Positions 31,601 to 46,000 of a stretch of 64,000 nucleotides of DNA are shown here, one piece after another. This DNA comes from Aradus depressus. Its lineage: Eukaryota > Arthropoda > Insecta > Hemiptera > Aradidae. Both the position numbers and the translations under genes were made by a program. Location: NCBI GenBank assembly GCA_963662175.1, contig OY759218.1, positions 47,871,427 to 47,935,426 of the forward strand, read 5' to 3'. How positions within the stretch are numbered: position 1 is the first letter of the stretch; each line of letters begins with the position of its first letter. The notes beneath the pieces are model-generated. The model saw only the letters and a program-made list of their open reading frames with translations. It was not told the origin of the DNA and did not search any database.

Positions 31601-34600
31601 ATTAACAGCAAATGCAAGTACATATCGCCGGGGATATGTAACGGACCGTGTTGATGTTATAGATAATCGGATCTGTAGTTTCAGAAGAACTGTGTCGGCC
31701 AGGTTGATAAACATGATTTTGAAATAGATAGAAATAATAAAACAGATAGCCAGGAACAATAAATTTCAAGAAAAAACAATTAACCGTCTGATTGAGAAGT
31801 TTAAGAAACGTACAGTCCTTAGAGAGATATATCCCTATGTCACCAACAAGGAGACGAGTAGTTTACATCTATACCATATGTGGGCTCTCTTTCAGATAAA
31901 GTTAAAAGTATGTTGACAAAAAACAACGTCAACGTAACATACAAATCAAGCCCAAACCTAGGTAAAATCCTATTTAATGCAAAAGAAAAAAACTGATATC
32001 AAGCAAAAATGTGGGGTTTATAGAATTGATTGCTCCAATTGTCCAGCCGCATACGTAGGTCAAACAGGAAGGAACTTCAAGAACAGGTTGAAGGAACACT
32101 CCACTCTGAAATTTGCTGTCTTTAGACATGGCACTGAATCCAATCACCTACCTTTCTCAGAGGACAATATAAAAATTCTACACATATGCCATAAAGGCCA
32201 GTCCCTTAACCTATTAGAAGCACTAGAAATTAATAAACTTAACAAAAACAACAACTTTATTATGCTCAATGAACAAATAGAACTTAATCCGTCGCCGTTG
32301 TTAAACCTAAATATTTAAGACAATTTTGAATATTAATACATTTAAACCTTTTCAAACTTTATTTAAAGAGAGATTTTTACATTTAAGAATGTTTATACAC
32401 ACATCAATAGATTAAGATTATATTGTTAACTATTCAATTATGTTTTGTTTCATATTTCTGTTAGACTTGAATGTTGTAATGTCTCCATTTTGTACATTAT
32501 TGTTTACATTTACTTTCTTGTCACATGTCTAATTTATGACCTTGTTTGTCCTGCCTTGTGTTAGTTCAGTAGTAATCTCTGTTTAGTTCACTTGATAATG
32601 CCGTAACAGGCGAAACTATAGTCGTGTAATTTTGACCAATATAGTGAAAATATTGACAAGTAGTGTTTGGAGTTTATATTCCTTTAGTGTGTGTATATTC
32701 CTTTATCCTGTTCATTATGAATTTTCACAAAGTAGATCTGGAATCAGTTCAATACATATATACGTATGTATTGAATATTTTTAAGAACATGCCAAGAAGA
32801 AAAAAAAAATATTTTAAGGAACTACCCTTGATCTGCCCCCGTAAATCAATGGATCATCCTAAAATTTGATCCTTCTATTTTCTTACTTTTACTTTCCCAG
32901 CTGCATGTAATATAACGAGAGTTTTGTTTAATATATTATTACAGCATCATTTCTCTCATTTTTTTCCCCTTCTCATAAAATAGCTATTACAGACGTTTTG
33001 GGAAGCATTCCCATCATCAGTATCTATAATACATCTGTTCTTTATGTTAACTATTCTCCTGTCAATCAGAATCTTCCTTTTATAGAACATATTTATTGAA
33101 TTGAAACATTTATTTAAACACAAAGTCAGTTTGACTGTTTGTAATCGGTCATGAATTATATATCCAGGTTTCACCAGAATTCCTTTTGCCTGACTATATC
33201 ACTGTTGGTCTCAATTATATAATAAGAACGTCGTTAAGTTTGAATGAAGTTTTAGTTTTCGATAAAAAATAATTAGTATTGCTAATATTTTATTTTGAGA
33301 AGAACATTTTCGAGTTTATTTTTCGTACGTTTGAAAACAATATTTTTTTATTAGATTTAATACTTACAATTAAATATTTTTAATCGAATGCTAAAACTGC
33401 TACCTACGATGAGGGAAATTATGAATATTTTTATTTATTTTTTAATTAATTAAAATTCAAAATTACATATCTTCGACAGTTTTCAAGATTTTGGCGAATT
33501 CCTTTGCACAAAATTCTATCCCATCGAGTTCTACATTATATCAACATTTCCATGACCCAAGTTGGATACATACTTTTTTTTTTTTTTTTTTTGACGTAGA
33601 ATAAACCCATATTTATTGTTATTATTATTTTCTTTTTCAGGAATTCGAAACTGTGTGTTTCTTTTCTGTGCGGTGATGACGGAACACAAGATTCTGTTTC
33701 AGTCGCAGAGCTACACTCGACTCACAGAGGCGTGTAGAGCACTAACTGCCCTAATGTACCCCTTTAAATACTCCCATGTCTACATTCCTTTGCTTCCAGA
33801 GTCTTTGGTTGAATTTTTGTCTTCCCCTATCCCTTATTTAATAGGAGTACATTCGTCTCTAAAGGCTGACTACAGTGAGTTAGTAAGTTTTTTTTTTATA
33901 TATATAATAATTTATTCATATTAGTTATTATATTAATGTGTTAATGATGTGAGTATATAGATAGATATGTTTTAGTTGCCCAGATATATGTAGTATAGGA
34001 GAAATTATGAAATCGGTCAAAAACACGATGTCGAGTTTTCACTAGGATATTATGTTTTCCGGTCCCTAAAATTTTATGTCTTTTATTAAAATATGTGTGG
34101 ATTCAAGTTTTTTCTTCGCCTGGAAGTAAACTAAGAGCATGGTCTATGTTTATTGTTGCAACGGTTTGAGCGCTGGCAATTTCTGTTATCAATTAGTCCA
34201 GTTGCGTCTACATGTTTATAGATGATGTGAGTCTATTGATACATTTTCTGTAATATTGCTGTTATAGATGGATGTTATCGTGGCAGAACTGGACACTGGG
34301 TTCGTGGTGGTTCCTGATTCTCTCTCCGTTCCCCTCCTTCCAGGGCTGTTCCTTTCAGACACAATGGCCGCCCTATCTCTGGTACTTCAGCCTGAACTGA
34401 ACTCGGCCGACTTTGCGTTCCTCCCGACCCATCCTCCCCCCCTTCCCTCTCAGTACATCGACAAGAGGATCCGGGCCGTCTTCATGAGAATGTTCGCTCA
34501 ACTGATGCAAGGCTATAGATCCTGTTTAACCATCATCAGGATTCATCCAAGGCCGGTTATCACATTCCATAAGGTACCACAACTTTCAAATTTATTGTTC

Positions 34601-37054
34601 TTCAATTTCTTTTATACATGGAATTATAGGTTTGTGACAGCTAAAATAAGATATATAGTAGTGTCTCTAAATACCGCGAGAATACAGCGTCGATGGTAGT
34701 TTTCGAATTTGTTGTTGAAATGCTTTGATTCGTATTTATTTGTAGATCAAGTTTTCATTAAAAAATGTAATGAGCTGTTCGGTATCTCCTGAAATGGGTA
34801 AAAAGATTATTTTATTTGTTGTGACAATATGACAACAAATATATTATTTATTGATCGATATTTTTAGCATTTATTATTATTGTTATATATTAATAACAAT
34901 ATTATATAATATCATATAATAATATATTGAAATATTATATATTTTTTTTAGATTTACAGTGCTATATTATTTTCTTTTACCACACATTTTATTTATTGTT
35001 ATAAATTTAAGCAATCAAAGTATCTTAATCTAAAAGTTTCTTATCTAAAGATCGTTTTATAGTTCTTGATATTGATATTTTAGTTAATTCACTACAACGG
35101 TAAATATAATCAATAATATTGTAAAAATACAATCTTATATCTAATCACGTTTTTTTAGAGTTATTTTATTGTTATTGGTTTTATTATATATTTACCTACA
35201 AGATGCGAAGAAAATGCAGGAGGTAGGGAGAAATACATGGAATATCTTCATGATTTATAATTGAAACAGTTTCTATTTCCTTTCCAGGCGAGTTTCTTAG
35301 GAGAAAGGGGTTTAGTTGACTGTGAGTTCACCACTAAAGTGTTGGAATCTATGTTTTTCACTGGGTTCGTGATGGAACGGGGACCGCCTTGGCGCCCGTG
35401 CGATCACTGGGATGAAATCTATGCTCAGATGCCAGAACTAATTCGTCAGGAGAATTTGAATCCGTCGTTAGTAATTAAGCACATACAGGTAAGAGATATT
35501 CTATTAATATGCTTATTAGTGTATCGCTCAAAGTGCTCGCTTTTCGCTTGTTGAGGGTGTCCCAATCTGGGATATCAACGATGCAGCAAATACATGACCT
35601 CATACTCGTCCATATTCGTTGAATTTGAATGGCACATTCTACCTATCCATCTCATAAGACCTTTCGCCTGGCCTTTTATTCGCTGAGGTACAATCGTGTT
35701 CCCTCTGCTGCTATACCAAATTCACGTTAAAAAACGGGTCGAAAATACAGTATTAATTTTTTTATGAATAAAAAAATGTCAAAGCAACTATCTCTTGTGC
35801 AATGTAGTGGAGTGAATGAATTTTTTTAAATTTATTCGGGGACCGAGGTCCCTTAAGAATAAATAATGTGCAATACATTGAATGTGAAACATTTCAGTTT
35901 TTTTTATTTCACAGAGTTGCATTTTTTGTCTAAGTACCCCGACTGACCCCATAACAATTGTCAAGCGGAAAATAAGTATTTTTATTTATATAATTAGTGT
36001 AAAAATGAAACAGATTAATAAAATATGTATAACAATATCAGGCAGAAATATATCTTTTTTCATAAATTAATTTGGATATTTCTTTTTGAAATCTGTAGTA
36101 ACATTTTCCATCAAGAGACATTGACCACCCAATATTGTTAACTATGCCGTCTGAAGTTGGGAATTGATGTCAACGTCCAGCCAATTTTGTCCATATTTAA
36201 CATTTCTCAAGTTGGGGAATGACGTCGATGACCGGCAAATTATGTTAACTATCTTGACCTGTGACTTCCAAAACGGGACAGGAAAATGTATTGCTCGGAT
36301 AAATAAAACAAAACATTTAATTTATATGACAAAGTGTTGATTGATTATCAAATTTGTCTAGCAAGGACACCCTGCGTTGCCCTTGAGTAACTTTACCTGT
36401 TATAGCTTACTTATCAAAGTATGCATAGAATCCGATAAAGAATACAGCCTCACTTATCCGGAGCATAATTGCAAAAACCTTCTGGCTGTATAGAACCTAT
36501 ACATTTTGTAATGTTTGGAGTATATGTGCAGGATCATCTCCCTAACTTTTAAACGTGGCAAGATGAAATCCTGGGGCAATTTTTATTTTAAGAACGCTGT
36601 CTTAGTTACTTACTTAATTACACGGGTAAGGCACTATTCTTCATGCCATTTCAAGGCTTTTAGCAGCGAAATGCCTAACTACTATGTACATACGTAACAT
36701 TTGTTCCTATAAACGTTAGGCTGCTTTCGCTACGGCCAGTGGAACATACATAATATGTATAATGTATACATTATAAGATTTTATACAGGTTTTGACAGAT
36801 AAAGTTATTCCTGGGCAGTGCGGGGTGAACCTTTTCTTTGGAAATATATATTTTTTTACGATGTTGTTTTAGGATATTGCACAAGTTTTGTATACTAACG
36901 AAAATCCAAACCCTCAACCATACGTTCAGAAAATTTTGAAACCTCCGGAAGGAGCTTTCGCAAGAATACATCAGCCTCCATTTCCAGAACTGAACTCGGA
37001 GTTAGTTCAGAAAATAATTGACGATGGATTGGCAAAAAACAACATCAAAGCAAA
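26222..37054 (+). CDS. Sbf: Sbf exons 1-9: DENN (uDENN, cDENN, dDENN) module
   Basis: Residues 1 to about 518. The first exons give [12 protein letters not shown] and [14 protein letters not shown] (uDENN), then [19 protein letters not shown]. Core DENN landmarks are [50 protein letters not shown] and [14 protein letters not shown]. The dDENN part contains [19 protein letters not shown] and [12 protein letters not shown]. In this family the DENN module is reported to activate Rab GTPases of the Rab21/Rab28 type. Intron sizes run from about 385 bp to 2.2 kb, with transposon debris in introns 4 and 5. Confidence 0.95.
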
Positions 37055-40000
37055 GTAAACCTTTTTAATTTGTAACATATGAGCTTGAGTTATAACTGGA
37101 GACAGGATGTCTCATATTTTATTTTTATTTTTTTCTCACTTTTTGGCTTGAATACTTTTACGAATTATACCAATAGGATGTATACAGTTCTAGATTCTAA
37201 CAGATTTAAAAGCTTTTAAATACTCGACAGCCAGCTCTATAAGAATAGGATAAGTCCTAAACTGCCTATAATTTACCAATTTAAAAATTACGTATTGTAA
37301 TACAAGGGTAAGAAACGCCGATTATGTACTGAAAAACATCGGTAGGTCCATAACATCGATGCCAGAATCATCGATAATCGACCATAAACAATCTAGGTTT
37401 TGAAAACATCGAATATGTGATACCCATCCCTAGTTAGTAACCCTCCATGATCTACCTCAGGCCAACTTGAAATATGAATAACACTGTTGCGTCCTCGGTC
37501 TTTATATATACTAAATAAACCGACTTTGCTTCGAACAGGATATTCTATATTTTTCGTTTCAATATTTTTTAACAGACCTTTTTTTTTTTATTAACAATCA
37601 CAACATATTTAAAATGGTATAATATTAACCAGACTAACAAGACTGTGGAGAGCCTATTTATTAGGCCTTGAAATTAATAGAGTACACTTGTTCCGACCTA
37701 ATAATTTTACATGTTTATCTTTTTTTAGGTTAGGTTCTTTAAAACCGAGTACAGGTCGCAATGTTCCTATGGGAACTCATATTTCAAACGTACAAGATGC
37801 CAGACAGCAGCTAGTTAGCAATTCAGCCAGAAGGCTCGAGGTATGTTATTCTTATTTTGTTGTTGATTTATTTTAACCCTTCGGGGCACACGGTTTTGTG
37901 AGATACACTTGGGAATCGAATATGGACTCGGCTAAACAGTAGAGGGGATGGGTTCCAGGTATGGTTAACTTATGACGCACTGTCAATCAGTGTGCCGCAC
38001 ATTTCACATTGAGCCTTCCAGGCAAGTGCCACATAGATGTTAGCAATAACATTGATGTACTTTTTTATTTCATGAATTTAACAAAACTACCTTTGAAGTT
38101 TTTTCTACGCTTTCTTTTTCTTGGGTAAATAAAGTACATATTGATTAATAGAGTCGACAGTATCTTTTCAATAAAAGGAATTCGAGGATCTGTCGTGTAA
38201 ATGAAAAATTCAAAATTTAGCCAACGTTTCGAAAACTATTTATTTCCTTCTTCAGGGCCTACAGAATACAAACAAACAAATTAGTCATTATGGACAATAT
38301 AACCAGAAACTTAATAATAATGTGAAGAACAGATGGAAACAATTTTTTTTTTTTAAATTAACAAATGAAAGAGAGGAAAATAATAATAAATAAATATTAT
38401 TATTTTTTTTAAATTTATTATTATTATTATTATTTTTCTCTCTTTCATTGTCTTTAATTGTTTCCATCTCTTCTTCACATTATTATGAAGTTTCTGGTTA
38501 TATGGTCTATAATGACTAATTTGTTTGTTTGTATTCTGTAGGCCCTGAAGAAGGAAATAAATAGTTTTCGAAACGTTGGCTAAATTTTGAATTTTTCATT
38601 TACACGACCGAACCTCGAATTCCTTTTACATTAAAGTACATATATCTCTCAGAAACCCTGTGCGCCCACATTTAATTTTCGGACCGCATATCCCGAAGGG
38701 TTCGTAAGTATTTAAGTTATTTGAAACTGTATTTTGTTACGTCTTGAAATTGAGGCAAGAATTATTTTAGGTCTTGAAGAATTGTATCACATACATTTTT
38801 GAAAACAAAATTTCGGATGCGAGGAAAAGTCTACCTGCGGTGTTACGAGCTCTTAAATGTAAAGTTGCCAGACTAGCTCTGTGTACAGAACTGGCCAACC
38901 ACGTGATAGGAAACAAGGCCATGTTGGAGCATCAGCAGTTCGACCTGGTCGTTCGTCTCATGAACTGTGCCTTACAGGTAATCTATAGTAGACACCGCAA
39001 GTTAAAGGATGCTGACTGGTGGAGGCCCAGAGATATGAATAAATCTCATGGAAATTTATTATATGCAGCCACTTGGCTCGGCAAGTCTATATATCTCCAC
39101 TTACCCCAGGGGCCGCGGGTAGCCGGAGCCATATGATGGCGGAGTGAGGTGGGTCGGAAGTATAGAGTTGGTGGAAGGGAGAAGAAGCTCCCCGAATCTT
39201 TAACTGGTGGTCTTTACGTAACTCAAATTTGAATGTTTGTCGCTATGTCAATATTACTGTTTACTATTGGAACTGATGTGTGTATATAAAAGATCAATTT
39301 TTCGATGTAGTAATTGTGCTTCTCAATCTAGGATAATTCTCCCCTTGATGAGTTTGGAGTAGCTGCTGCCTTGTTACCATTGGCAACTGCATTCTGTCGA
39401 AAGTTATGCACGGGAGTTATTCAGTTTGCATATACCTGCATTCAAGTAAGTTAATGTATCAGGATTTCTTCTGCCATTTAAAAAGACAATTTTATTAATT
39501 AAAGATGTTTAAGAAAACATTTATTTATTTTTCTGCATGCAGACGCTGCGTTAAGTAAATGTACGGGTTTCCATATTAGGTACTCATTTTTATTTTTTTC
39601 TCTTGTTGTTGCCAAGATACAAGGATGGGGAATGTAAAAATCATTATTTATTTTTCAACAGAAGTTCTTCATTTAGGGGTAGGTGCTACAGTTCTGAAAG
39701 GCATATCGACTTCTAATGAACGTAGTCCAACGTTTTATTCCTAATATTTAAAAAAATCCCGTACACAATCTCGGTCGAAAATATGTCATTCGAGAGTCTA
39801 GCGTGATATATCATTTATAAAAAAACTCCTCTCTCCTTTCCCCCCCTTCTTGTGGTAAAATTTTTGTTGTTGACATGCTTCATCTTCCTATTTGGAAAAA
39901 AGATTTTTGTCCAATGTTTGAAAAAATAAAACGGAATAAACGTTCAGGAGTTGTGTATACCATTTCCTATTTTAATCGGCCACAATTTCAATTACGAGCA

Positions 40001-43000
40001 AACGGTACGTCTAATCGATTTTTCACATCTTTCCAAATTTATGCAGCTCCATAAAAACTTTCATGATGCGTTTTCAATATTTCAAGGCCCTAAGCTAAAT
40101 CAGCCATTTTTAATATTTTTTGTTATGACTTTTAATAGAGTTTTTAACGTAGAATCCAAACCCGGAGTTCGATTTTTGTATCTTACCCCGTTTCAAAATG
40201 GTGGCCTGTTGAACTGACATTTAGTATTTTCTGGCTTTAGGTATTGTAGTTAATTGTGATCTCATACACTTGTATAAAAAATCGACTGACATACCAAAGG
40301 ACTAATGTATGGCTTTATTAATAATAAACGTCTACGGAGGGAGAAAAAGAAGATAAATGTCCATATTTTATTATATTTTTTAAGGAACACAGTGTCTGGC
40401 AGAATCAGCAGTTTTGGGAAGGTGCATTTTATCAAGATGTTCAAAAAGAAATTAAAGCCCTTTATATTCAGGTATACTTTTTAATGTTTACGCATGTATC
40501 TAATTAGAAGTTAATGTATATGCCACCGGCAGTATAGACTCATTTCAATAATGTCTCGGAAAATATATTATTTTAGACTATATACAAACGCTATTATAGA
40601 AGAGTTCTTATGCCTATAAATAATCCAAGACGGTTTTATGCAGTATAGTGTATACAACCTCGAAAAGGAGAAGATATAATAGCAACAAGATTGCGGTTGA
40701 AGGAGGTCATAAGACTTTCTTTTGAAACTACAGAATAAACATTCTGTATGAATTGAATATATGTACAGTTCGAAACTTTAATTGGGCTGTCTAATTGTAA
40801 GATAGAAACTTGAAAATATAACCATTTGCTCTGCATACAATATTCTTTCTTTCAATATTCATTTAATATTAACTAGTTATTTTTTTGCAATAGTAAACAT
40901 TTATTTTTCTAAATAAATGAAAAACGAACAAGGAATCAATGTCAAAAAGATTACCGTCTATATACAAAGAGCAAAACCAGTTTTGCCATGCGATTTAAAA
41001 ATTCCTAAATGTCAATTCAAAAAAAAGTACGTGAAAATGTATTTTATATTGTATTGTTAATCGGTAGTGTAAAATTACATCTCTTCTTAAGAGATGTAAG
41101 AAATCAGTAATTTTGAAACCGGCAATAAAATGAGCTCTGACTTGCGTTGTAGGGGGGTTTGAGGACAAGCTTTTACTTTTACATCGGGGCTATACTTACT
41201 GTTTTAAAATTTGTAGGATTCTATGTGGAAAGGGAGAGGACAAGAGCCATCAGCTTTGGAAATAGCCGCTGAGCAGATGCGAATTTCTCCAACTATCAGC
41301 TCAGGTAATCAGTCTTGTATTTTAAGAAATGTTTCTTAGGTTTGAAGACCATACACAAAATCCTTTCGTGTTTGACGTCGGTCTTTCTCAAAAATCGGTG
41401 ATGGTTGATAGCTTCGCAAATCTCTCGCAATTTTAACGTAAGCAAGAATTGCAGCCTCTATCTCCCTCTAAAATGTTAAACTCTTCTACTTATCAGGATC
41501 TAGTTCAGTTGCATTATCGCCCAATGGCCGATGTAGTTTTAATATTTCTCCAACAGGTTTTACAAGTACAACTGCCATTTGACGTCTCATTATCATTTTC
41601 ATTTTTTAAAAATATATTTCATATTCTTACTTCAGTAACTCCTCTAAGCAAACACGAATTTTAAGTTAGTGTACATTAAAACAATCGCGAATGATGAATT
41701 CGCGAATGTTGAGGGATTACTGTACGGGTAAGAACTGACGGACTCATCCTAATGACCCCTTCGGATTTCAGTGTACATTTTTAAAAGTATTCGTCTAACC
41801 AAATGTATGTATTAATTTTTCAAGTACTGGGCCCCAAAGAATTTCTTTGCATCCTGTAGAATGTTTTAATGTTGCATCATTTTGTTTCACCAATTTCAGA
41901 CATTATTTTTAACTAAACATATAATACACAGTTTTTATATAGAACTCCCTGCGGAACCCAAAAGTTATGATATAAACTAAATATTGCAGTTTTAAATCGG
42001 CTAACCTCCAAGAACATTGGTATCATTTCTTCATTCCTGGTACAAAAAGTCAAGGACAAGAAGTCAGTTTACATCTCCTTCACTCTCCGTCGCAAATATA
42101 CCTGTCCCTTGAGCCGATAGGTACTGACCTTAAGAGTAATCCCATCTTTGCAAAAATTGAAGTCCGTTATCTAGGCCTCTTACTCGATAAGCAACTACCT
42201 TATAATCCTCCCACGAAACTGAAAATACAAGAAATGAACGTAAAAAAGTGTAACTAAGAACTACTAGACCAAATATCTAAATTAACTTTGAAAATAAATA
42301 ATTCAAGTATAAAAAAATATTTTCCTCCCTTAGTTATTACAATAATCCTTCAGTCTAAGCCCACCATTCTCTCAGACTTCCTTAACGACGCCTTATGCAC
42401 CAATGGCCTACAGATATCCTTAGCAGCAGCAGCAGTGACACTAATAAGTTACAGATGAGTGCAACTCCCCATGGTGATTTCTCCCCTCTTGACATTTTGA
42501 CATAGCCATTTCCTCTCTCTTAGCTCATTTAATTGTATATGGTCGCCATTTTGAGGCCTTTTAAACGGAAATATCTATTTAAGTCCCCCTTTCGGATTCC
42601 ACGGAGAATTTTATATAAACGCCATGTGTTGCATGTATGGCTAAAAATAATGACCTGAACTGGTTAAACAATGAAAAAAAAAAAAAATTTGAATGATGAA
42701 GAAAATTGAGAACACTTGAAAAAAAAATTACAATATGTGAAACATTTTTTGGAGTGTCAATATTTGGCAAATCAATATCATTCTGTACAATGAATCTCTA
42801 AAAAACATTAAAATTTGAAGGGGTCATGTAGGATGATTCCGAGAGTTCGTAAGGCATGTATTGAAATTATATTTTCTTTCACTATTTTCATTTTGGAGCT
42901 GTTAACTGTTGGATACTTTCAGAGAGACAGCAAGATCTAGCTGCCAGTGAGGAGTCTACAGTGTATAGCCAAGCTATCCACTTTGCCAACAGGATGGTCT

Positions 43001-46000
43001 ATCTGATAGTGCCTGTTGATGTGGCCACTAGGCATCCAGTCACAGTCAAGCCTCCAATCTCCTGGGATCAACACTCTCACACTAATACAACAAATAGGTA
43101 GAGATACACTAAATTATCACACTATCCATTTATCAGTAGTATGATGTACCATTTCAGTAAGAAGAAGAGGCTGACGGTCCCGGTAGCACAGTGGTATGCG
43201 TGCTTGCTTTCTGAGCTTCAAGTTAGCGGGTTCGAAACCCGGCCGAGGTCCTCAGTTTATTTTATCTGGGAGGTAAAATAAACTTAAGCACGGCGTCCAT
43301 CGTATCCCGAGCCTGTACGATGTCAGGCACTCTTTATAGACCCCTATCCTAGGTGAATAAAAATTTAGGACTTCCATAGTTGAGTCGGGCTTATGTCCAC
43401 CAGTGACGAAAGAGCTCTCTCGTAGTAGGCGATATGTCCTCGAAGTTAAAGCCCGGGCATAAGCCATAATAACTAATTAATAACAAGGGAACATTCCAAT
43501 ATATCTATACGTTTTTAGCGGATTTCTGAAGAAATTACTTATGCCTTCACTCGGTAGGTAAGTTTGGTTGATTAGTTGGAAACATTCTTCGGTTCAATAT
43601 AAACTTTTCTTTTAATTGTTTTTCTTTATGTGATTACGTAGGTTCATTTGTGTAGAAATTCATATCATTACATATGAATTTGCAAATTATTTTTTTTAAT
43701 AAATCCTTTTTATTAACTTTTATTTTATTATTACAGTGATACAGATATGTTGCGAGCTCTAAAAAAACTGTTATTTTTATATCATTAATGAATATTAACC
43801 ACAAGAACAAAAGCATTTTTTTCGTGTTAAATTCCAAGATTCAGATCCCTTATAATAGTATCTTTCTTGTAAACCATTTCAAACTATCGAGTACTCTACA
43901 AGGTGATGGGTGTAAGGGTGGGGTAGCTGTCGAAATCTTTTAACTTTGGTCGCCTACTATAGCTATAAATAACTGTTTGCATTAAACTTATTTCATTGTT
44001 TCAACATTTTCCTCCTCTCTAGCTGAAATGGGCGAGAGGTAAGGTAGAGTGGGTTAAGGAGGCCTATCCCCTCCAACTATATATTTTTTTTTTTCAATTT
44101 AGATCAAGCATCGCAGAGAGCGAAAGTGGTTCCGAGTCAGGATTTGAGGAAGCTGAGGGGCTACTTGGATTTAACAATGAGACGAACGATGTGATCCGAA
44201 TAGTGACCCGTTTCGTGGACCGAGTGAGCACCGAAGGGGGAGTGAACAGCGAGCACGTCAAGTGTCTCCACCAGATGATTCCTGGGGTAGTTCATATGCA
44301 CATCGAGACCTTGGAGGCGGTCCACAGGGAGTCCAAACGGCTTCCTCCCATTCAGAAGGTAAATACAGTAATTCCTAAAAAAAAATTAAAAGTGTATTCA
44401 AAAAATTAATCGTCCCAAATTCCTCTTTCTTCCTTGTAGAATTGTTAAGAGGGAAAATATTTATTTGCAGGCAATAGTAGTAGTTTTTAAATTGTTACGG
44501 TTACATTCTTGTAACCTCCCGCAAATATCAAAGTCGGATATTTTGCATCTATAAAGCCCGTTTCACGCTATAATTTATTCCGTCATTGAAAATGTACATG
44601 AAAAATGATAATTTAAATCTTGTGTTGAAACCAAAAAGTGTGACAGGGGAATGTGCAGAAACGGAATCATTGAAACTGAACAAAGAAAGAGAAGATAGAA
44701 CGCGTCCTAAATTCCTTAATTCTTCAGGGAAAGGGGCATGCGCAGAACCCACCTCACACTGTCAGCAAATTTATAATAATTTTAATAAATAAACATTATG
44801 AAAATGCCATTAACATCTGTCTAGCCATTTTTTTTTGATACTAGGTAATGAACTTTCAACGTTTTATTTATATTATTTATTTATTGAGGTTAATTAATTC
44901 TAATATTCTCGTATTTTCTTGTTAACTAAAAGTACAATTTTCCCCATTCAACAGGCAAAAATGGTAATCCCGACCTTAATACCTGGAGAAGAAGTTCTAT
45001 GCGAAGGATTGCGTGTCCACCTGCTCCCCGATGGTAGAGAAGAGACCTACCATCAGTTTCTCGGAGTACCGCCTCTGTTACCTGCTGAAGGAGCCATATT
45101 TATCACTAATTACAGAGTTATCTTCAAGGGAACCCCTTCAGACCCTTTAGGTAAGTTTTACTTATTAGTTTTAGCTTGGTATATTATCTGTATATAACAT
45201 CAAAATGACAGCGATCACGATCCAGTGACACTAACCGGAACTAGCTCTCATATAAATATACATTATGTAAAATGCGTACAGGATTAAATCAACGCCCTGA
45301 GGAGCCTAGCCCGCGCGACGTGGGGCCTCGGCTACTCTGCGTGTAAGTCAATCTACGCCGGAGTATTCATGGCTGTAGCAAGGGAGCAGCCCTTTTAAGG
45401 GTTACAAGAGCTTATCGAACTGTCTCTATGGCTGCGCTGCAAGTACTGGCCGGAGCTCCACCCATAGACTTGGTCTTGAATGGTGATGTTGCCTCATACT
45501 ACTGTAGACGCAATATGCCTTTAGGAGCAGATATTGATGAGGCCTTAGGGTACGTGTCCATCTGAGAGAAAAGTCTCGAGAGAAGTGTCCGACACAAGTC
45601 TTAGGGCCGTGTCCACTGGCGACACTCGCTCTCGAGACGCATTGTGTTGATGGGCATCGCGGACGCGAATTATAAGTTTATTTATGTGGATACTGGTTGC
45701 AATGGTAGAATTTCAGACGGAGGTGTTTTTACTAACTGCTCCCTACACGATGCCTTGGAAAGTAAACGGTTACCGCTTCCTGTACCAGAACCATTACCGG
45801 GAAGAAGTACCATACGTAATGGTAGCTGACGATGCCTTTGCTATGACGTCGTATATATTAAAGCCGTACGGTTTCCGAAATCTACCAGCACCAAACCGAA
45901 TTTTCAACTACCGATTGAGCAGAGCACGTCGCATTATAGAGAACGCGTTTGGTATTATGTCTTCAAAATTCAGAGTTCTTCGGAAACCAATACACTTAGC

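Larger units (their letters stand above)
31740..32690 (+). mobile_element. Penelope-like element 3' fragment in Sbf intron 5
   Basis: Interrupted frames upstream of 31977 (for example [18 protein letters not shown] across shifts) lead into a GIY-YIG endonuclease. A hammerhead-like motif lies at 32591-32620. The protein differs from that of the element at 18358-21260, so it is a different PLE family. The 5' part is missing or unrecognisable. Confidence 0.82.

Noticed and set aside
43176..43250. A functional tRNA gene
   Set aside because: The A and B boxes belong to a SINE head: a non-tRNA tail follows and recurs at 22465-22538, and the cloverleaf is imperfect.
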